A DNA stretch of 10,215 nucleotides, taken from assembly GCA_045576675.1 (NCBI GenBank), contig JAZNGX010000148.1, positions 1-10,215 of the forward strand, written 5' to 3'. Positions 6,546 through 10,215 of this stretch are shown one piece after another. Numbering within the stretch: position 1 is the stretch's first letter; every line of letters starts with the position of its first letter. A program made the position numbers and the translations under genes. Origin of the DNA: JAZNGX01 sp045576675 (GTDB taxonomy: Bacteria > Bacillota > Clostridia > Monoglobales > Firm-18). The notes under the pieces are model-generated. The model did no database searches. It was not told the DNA's origin and worked only from the letters and a program-made list of their open reading frames with translations.

Positions 6546-7526
6546 ATGAAAAAATTTGCCATTATAGGATTTGGTGCTCTTGGTAAAATTCATTTCGGTA
6601 ATCTTATAAAAATCGCAGAGCAACGTAAGGATATTATGCTTGTAGCAATATGTAATGATGATCTTGAAGCTGTTTCAAAGAATGTTACCATTAATATTGG
6701 TGATGTTTCAGTGGATAATGTTGATTTTTCAAAATACAACCTTTATTCTGATTATAAAGAGATGCTTGAAAAAGAACAGCTTGATTTTGTTTTTGTAACA
6801 CTCCCCAGCTTTTTGCATTGTGAGGTTTGTACATACTGCCTTGAGTATGGACTTGATGTTTACACTGAAAAGCCTATGGCGATTACTATGGAGCAGTGCG
6901 ACAAAATGATGGCAGCAGTTAAATCGAGTGGTAAAAAGCTTATGGTAGGGCATTGCTTAAGGTTTTCAGAAGAATACATATATCTTAAAAAGCTTATTGA
7001 AAGCGGCGAGTATGGCAAGGTTGTGAAAGCTGAATTTTCAAGAAAATCTCCGCTCCCTGTATGGTCTGCAGGAGGATGGCTGCTTGATGAGAACAAAAGC
7101 GGTGGTTGCATAGTTGATATGCATATTCACGATGTTGATGTTATGGTGTGGCTGTTTGGTGTTCCTGATGATGTCACTTCATATACAACAAACTGCAGAA
7201 GTGCTTTTGAAAGCTCTTTCGCATTGTACAAATATCCTGACCTTAATGTTTCGATAATAGGTGACTGGGGGATTGCAACCTCGTATAAATTTAAAGCACA
7301 GTATAGCGTTACCTTTGAAAAAGCTTATGTTGAATGCATTGGTGGCAAGGTTATGTTGTATACTGATGAAGGTTCTTGTGAGCTTGACCTTACAAGTGAT
7401 ACCAATATGTATTATAAAGAAGAAACTGAATTTATTGAAGCGGTTGTTGACGGGAAACCGTTTGTTACTGCGGATATTAACAGCGTTTATGAAACAATGA
7501 AGATAATATTTAAAGAAAGGCAGTGA
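6546..7526 (+). CDS. Gfo/Idh/MocA-family NAD(P)-dependent sugar dehydrogenase
   Basis: This is a cytoplasmic oxidoreductase of the family acting on sugars, inositols and glycosides; the exact substrate is not evident. The N-terminal Rossmann fold has GFGALG at about 8-13 for the dinucleotide. The family EKP motif follows at Glu108-Lys109-Pro110, whose lysine is catalytic in relatives. Then come the GHCLRF stretch and GGCIVDMHIHDVD with His195 and Asp196, the catalytic histidine region of the C-terminal domain. The 326 residues are the usual size. It is the first gene of an operon: the deacetylase ATG follows its stop by 4 bases. Some family members oxidise sugar C3 or open glycosidic bonds by transient oxidation. 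With a deacetylase and a NagB-like protein next door, an N-acetyl sugar is a reasonable but unproven substrate. Confidence 0.9.
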   Translation: MKKFAIIGFGALGKIHFGNLIKIAEQRKDIMLVAICNDDLEAVSKNVTINIGDVSVDNVDFSKYNLYSDYKEMLEKEQLDFVFVTLPSFLHCEVCTYCLEYGLDVYTEKPMAITMEQCDKMMAAVKSSGKKLMVGHCLRFSEEYIYLKKLIESGEYGKVVKAEFSRKSPLPVWSAGGWLLDENKSGGCIVDMHIHDVDVMVWLFGVPDDVTSYTTNCRSAFESSFALYKYPDLNVSIIGDWGIATSYKFKAQYSVTFEKAYVECIGGKVMLYTDEGSCELDLTSDTNMYYKEETEFIEAVVDGKPFVTADINSVYETMKIIFKERQ

Positions 7527-7530
7527 AGTT

Positions 7531-8235
7531 ATGAACGTATTAGCAATAGGATGTCATCCCGACGACATAGAAATCAACTGTGCGGGAACACTTGCCAAGT
7601 GTGTTAAAAGAGGTGACAATGTTACAGTTTGTCACGTTGCAAACGGTAATCTCGGTCATGTTCTTATCGACCCGCCTGAGCTTCGCGAAATAAGAATAGG
7701 TGAGGCAAAAAAAGCAGGAAGTCTCGCAGGAATTAAGGTTGTAACCTGCGATATAGGTGATTGCCTTGTGTGTGAAAGCAGCAAAGAGCAGCATGATAAA
7801 ATTGTCGATATAATAAGAGAGGCAGACCCCGATTTTATTATAACTCATGCACCAAATGATTATATGCCTGACCATGTGGCAGTATCAAGACTTGTGTTCA
7901 ATGCATCATTCACAGCAAGTGTACCTCATTATGTATCAGGTGTTAACAAGCCTTCAAAGGTTACTCCTATATACTATATGGATAATCTTTCAGGTCTTGG
8001 CTTTGAGCCGACTCATTTTGTTGATGTTACCGATGAAATTGATTTAAAGCTTGAAATGCTTGAGTGTCACGAAAGTCAGCTTAAATGGATGCGTGACCAT
8101 GATAATATTGATTTTGCAGATTTTGTTAAAACCTGTGCCAAATACAGAGGTTATCAGTCAAATTGTCAGTATGCAGAAGCGTTCAGTGAATGCTTGGTAT
8201 ATCCTAAAGTTATAACAAAAAGATTATTGCCGTAA
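7531..8235 (+). CDS. PIG-L/LmbE-family N-acetyl sugar deacetylase
   Basis: This is a zinc-dependent deacetylase of the PIG-L family, whose members remove acetyl groups from N-acetylglucosamine units (MshB, BshB, diacetylchitobiose deacetylase). The metal motif CHPDDIE at the N-terminus gives His9 and Asp12 as ligands and Asp11 as the likely base. The third ligand appears as His115 in YMPDHVAV. The 234 residues are typical. There is no signal peptide, so it acts in the cytoplasm on an imported or internal substrate. It starts 4 bases after the dehydrogenase stop, with AAAGG in the end of that gene, and lies 13 bases before the NagB-like gene, so the three are co-transcribed. A role in bacillithiol or mycothiol synthesis is less likely, because no matching glycosyltransferase or ligase is nearby and the neighbours look catabolic. 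Confidence 0.9.
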   Translation: MNVLAIGCHPDDIEINCAGTLAKCVKRGDNVTVCHVANGNLGHVLIDPPELREIRIGEAKKAGSLAGIKVVTCDIGDCLVCESSKEQHDKIVDIIREADPDFIITHAPNDYMPDHVAVSRLVFNASFTASVPHYVSGVNKPSKVTPIYYMDNLSGLGFEPTHFVDVTDEIDLKLEMLECHESQLKWMRDHDNIDFADFVKTCAKYRGYQSNCQYAEAFSECLVYPKVITKRLLP

Positions 8236-8248
8236 GGAGGAAAAGAAA

Positions 8249-9184
8249 ATGGATTTTTTAAGTACAGTAAAAGGTAGTTTGTTGGAAGGATTTTATCCGA
8301 GGGGCTGGGATTTGAAGAAAATAGACGAGTGCTGTGACAAGGGTGTTGCACGCGAAACTTTCTGGAACAAGGATTTTAATCCTGTAGAATGTCAGAATAT
8401 TTATGAGTTCGATACATATATGGGTCACGAAATTGCATTGCAGATTAAAAATGCACGCGAAAGAGGCGAAAAGCTAGCTATGATTTTGCCTGTTGGTCCT
8501 ATGGGTATGTACCGTTGGGCAGCATATTTCTTAAATGAATGGAAGATTAACTGTGACCACGTTAATACATTTAATATGGATGAGTGGGCTGACAGTGAAG
8601 GTAATACATTGCCAAACGACAATCCTGCTTCATTTGAGTATAGTATGAAGGAAGCATTTTTCAATAAGCTTGATATGACAATTCCTGAGTGTCAGAGAAA
8701 CTTTGCAACAAAGGAAAACCTGCCTACATATCCTGAAAAGATTGCAAAGCTAAAGGCTGAAGGTGCAAAGCTTGTACTTGTGTTTGGTATCGGCAGAATG
8801 TGCCATATCGCATTCTGGGAGCCGCAGTTTGCGGAGGATTATGCATCAGCTGCAGAATGGGAGAAGGAGTGCTACAGAATCGGTGCAAAGCTTCATCCGC
8901 TTACAATTGAGCAGAATGCTATAACAAGCTTTAAGAGCCGTACAACACTTGTTCCTTGCAGTGCCAACACAATCGGGCCCGGCTTGTTCTTGCAGGCTGA
9001 TTATATAATCGGTGGTTGTGACGGTGCTTTAGGCAGAGGTATGGGCTGGCAGGGAATGAGCTTTTTAACAACTCTTCACTATGGTCCGGACATCAACATC
9101 ACATCAACATATATCCCGACATTGCCTGGTAAGTTGTTCTACTTAAAAGAGCTTGCAGGTCCTTTGACTGCTGAATGTAACTAA
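8249..9184 (+). CDS. NagB-like sugar isomerase/deaminase with altered active site
   Basis: It belongs to the glucosamine-6-phosphate deaminase / 6-phosphogluconolactonase fold. FNMDEW (Asp111) matches the NagB proton-transfer Asp72 region, and GIGRMCHIAFWEP (180-192) aligns base for base with NagB GxGxDGHIAFNEP. In that motif His186 and Glu191 are kept, but the catalytic Asp141 of E. coli NagB is Met184, Gly142 is Cys185 and Asn147 is Trp190. The phosphate loop, PTGGTP in NagB, reads LPVGPMGMYRW here. At 311 residues it is longer than NagB (about 240-270) and has an unusual glycine-rich C-terminal part (GCDGALGRGMGWQGM). A strong AGGAGG lies 8-9 bases before the ATG. It is last in the operon and ends in a hairpin. 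Family membership is firm. Activity on glucosamine-6-phosphate is doubtful, and an isomerase or deaminase acting on another amino sugar is likelier. Confidence 0.83.
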   Translation: MDFLSTVKGSLLEGFYPRGWDLKKIDECCDKGVARETFWNKDFNPVECQNIYEFDTYMGHEIALQIKNARERGEKLAMILPVGPMGMYRWAAYFLNEWKINCDHVNTFNMDEWADSEGNTLPNDNPASFEYSMKEAFFNKLDMTIPECQRNFATKENLPTYPEKIAKLKAEGAKLVLVFGIGRMCHIAFWEPQFAEDYASAAEWEKECYRIGAKLHPLTIEQNAITSFKSRTTLVPCSANTIGPGLFLQADYIIGGCDGALGRGMGWQGMSFLTTLHYGPDINITSTYIPTLPGKLFYLKELAGPLTAECN

Positions 9185-9190
9185 TTACAA

Positions 9191-9235
9191 AAGGAGCATA
9201 TCACATTTGTGGTATGCTCCTTGGTTTTATCTTTT
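9191..9235. terminator. Bidirectional intrinsic terminator between converging operons
   Basis: The stem AAGGAGCATATCAC (9191-9204) pairs with GTGGTATGCTCCTT (9209-9222) through one G-U pair and a 4-base loop. On the plus strand it is followed by GGTTTTATCTTTT, ending the sugar operon. On the minus strand TTTTGTAATT follows, so it can also end the thioredoxin reductase transcript, whose stop codon lies 5 bases from the stem. Confidence 0.85.
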
Positions 9236-10105
9236 GCTTACAATGCTCGTCGCAGCTTTTGCTCCGTCTGCAGCTGCTGAAACGATTTGTTTTAAGCTGC
9301 CTGAACGTATGTCTCCTGCCGCATATACTCCTTTTATTGAGGTTTGCATATTTTCGTCTGTAACAATATATCCGTCCTCATCAAGCTTTAACTGCTGTGA
9401 TAAATTCATACTTTGCGGAACAGTACCGATTGCGACAAAAACTCCGTCACAGCTTAGCTCTTTTCCGCTTTTTAAGGTGATTTTATTAACCAGAGTATCT
9501 CCTGATATTTCTGCAACGTTTTCCTTTAAAACAAGCTCACAGTTTTTAAGTGATTTTACCTTTTGCTGCAATATGAAATCGCCACGCAATTCGTCACGCC
9601 TGTGTATAAGATATACCTTTTTGCATAATGAGCTTAAATAAACGCAGTCTTTTAATGCAGTGTTGCCACCGCCAACAACTGCAACGGTTTTGTTTCTGAA
9701 AAACGCACCGTCACACGTTGCACAATAAGATACACCTTTTCCTTTGAATTGTTCTTCTCCTTTTACACCAAGCAATCTTGGAATTGCCCCTGTTGCTATT
9801 ATTATATTGGCTGCTGTGTATTCTGTGCTTCCTGCATATACAGTTTTGTTATTAAGGTCGTATGATGTAATTTCATCATAAACAACCTTTATGTTATGTT
9901 TTTCAAGCTGTTCATTAAGCTTAAAAGCAAAGTCGGTTCCCTCAATTGTTGTAAAACCGGGATAATTTTCAATTTCGGCAGTTGTTGCCGCTTGACCGCC
10001 TACAAACATTTTTTCAAATAAAATTACTGACATTCCTGCTCTTGAACAGTAAATTGCAGCTGTAACCCCTGCAGGACCGCCTCCTATAATAATACAATCA
10101 TTCAT
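9227..10105 (-). CDS. trxB: Thioredoxin reductase (NADPH, FAD)
   Basis: This flavoenzyme reduces thioredoxin with NADPH in the cytoplasm. The FAD motif IIGGGPAGVTAAIY stands at the N-terminus. The redox pair is Cys128 and Cys131 in CATCDG. The NADPH domain has VVGGGNTALKD and HRRDELR, the arginines that bind the 2'-phosphate, so this is an NADPH rather than a ferredoxin-type enzyme. The C-terminal FAD block is GVYAAGDIRSGSLKQIVSAAADGAKAA. The 292 residues are slightly short against about 305-320, with no missing block. AGGTG lies 7 bases before the ATG. The start is 1 base after the stop of an upstream partial gene, so trxB is the distal gene of an operon entering from the right edge. No thioredoxin gene is in the window. 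Confidence 0.95.
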   Translation of the reverse strand: MNDCIIIGGGPAGVTAAIYCSRAGMSVILFEKMFVGGQAATTAEIENYPGFTTIEGTDFAFKLNEQLEKHNIKVVYDEITSYDLNNKTVYAGSTEYTAANIIIATGAIPRLLGVKGEEQFKGKGVSYCATCDGAFFRNKTVAVVGGGNTALKDCVYLSSLCKKVYLIHRRDELRGDFILQQKVKSLKNCELVLKENVAEISGDTLVNKITLKSGKELSCDGVFVAIGTVPQSMNLSQQLKLDEDGYIVTDENMQTSIKGVYAAGDIRSGSLKQIVSAAADGAKAATSIVSKR

Positions 10106-10106
10106 A

Positions 10107-10215
10107 TTATTTCACCTCTGTGTATTTATCATTTGTGATTTTTAGAATAACATTATCTGAACAATAAACCTTTTTGTTTTTATCAATTAAAATATAATTT
10201 GCACCAAGCTTGTTT
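10107..10215 (-). CDS. Partial CDS, C-terminal end of a gene upstream of trxB
   Basis: On the minus strand one frame stays open from the right edge to a TAA at 10107-10109, giving 35 residues that begin NKLGANYILIDK and end ITNDKYTEVK. The other two frames on this strand are closed by early stops. The TAA lies 1 base before the trxB ATG, and the trxB ribosome site (AGGTG) is inside its last codons. This is a tight operon junction and good support for a real gene. No family can be named from so short a tail; it is lysine and asparagine rich with no motif. Confidence 0.6.
   Translation of the reverse strand, partial: NKLGANYILIDKNKKVYCSDNVILKITNDKYTEVK

Noticed and set aside
7540..7875. 111-residue minus-strand open frame inside the deacetylase gene
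   Set aside because: It is antisense to the PIG-L gene with its intact metal motifs, and nothing in the translation resembles a protein family.
7531..8235. Bacillithiol-synthesis deacetylase BshB
   Set aside because: The fold fits, but no BshA- or BshC-like gene is near, and the operon partners point to sugar breakdown.
9207..9641. 144-residue open frame on the plus strand opposite trxB
   Set aside because: It lies wholly antisense to trxB, which has every family motif, and overlaps the terminator; its translation shows no domain and no good ribosome site.

Overview
The window looks like a chromosomal piece of an anaerobic, endospore-forming, low-GC Firmicute of the Clostridia type. The evidence is an alpha/beta-type small acid-soluble spore protein gene, an oxygen-sensitive pyruvate formate-lyase with its activase, a T-box leader, AT-rich intergenic DNA, and strong AGGAGG-type ribosome sites. 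The genus cannot be named from the sequence.

Layout. At the left edge (1-304), read leftwards, is a sigma-A-like promoter followed by a T-box leader ending in a terminator hairpin; the gene it controls lies off the window. Next, also leftwards, come pflB (1033-3246) and pflA (317-1030), the anaerobic pyruvate-to-formate module. Upstream of these, still leftwards, are manA (4223-5140) and a PflX-type radical SAM protein (3348-4223), overlapping by one base. A lone rightward spore protein gene (5319-5510) ends in a strong hairpin shared with the converging araC-family regulator (5545-6423, leftward). Across a 122-base intergenic region with back-to-back promoters starts a rightward three-gene operon (6546-9184): a Gfo/Idh/MocA dehydrogenase, a PIG-L/LmbE deacetylase and a divergent NagB-like sugar isomerase/deaminase. 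A hairpin separates this operon from the leftward thioredoxin reductase gene (9227-10105). Just upstream of that is the 3' end of another gene running off the right edge.

How the genes work together. pflB/pflA split pyruvate to acetyl-CoA and formate under anoxia. manA feeds mannose-6-phosphate into glycolysis. The regulator plus dehydrogenase, deacetylase and NagB-like protein look like a locally regulated route for an N-acetylated (amino) sugar or glycoside. No transporter, kinase or glycosidase lies in the window, so the substrate is unknown. This cluster, and the altered active site of its NagB-like member, is the part most likely to be undescribed. The other genes are ordinary housekeeping genes. 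No rRNA, tRNA, insertion sequence or CRISPR array was seen.
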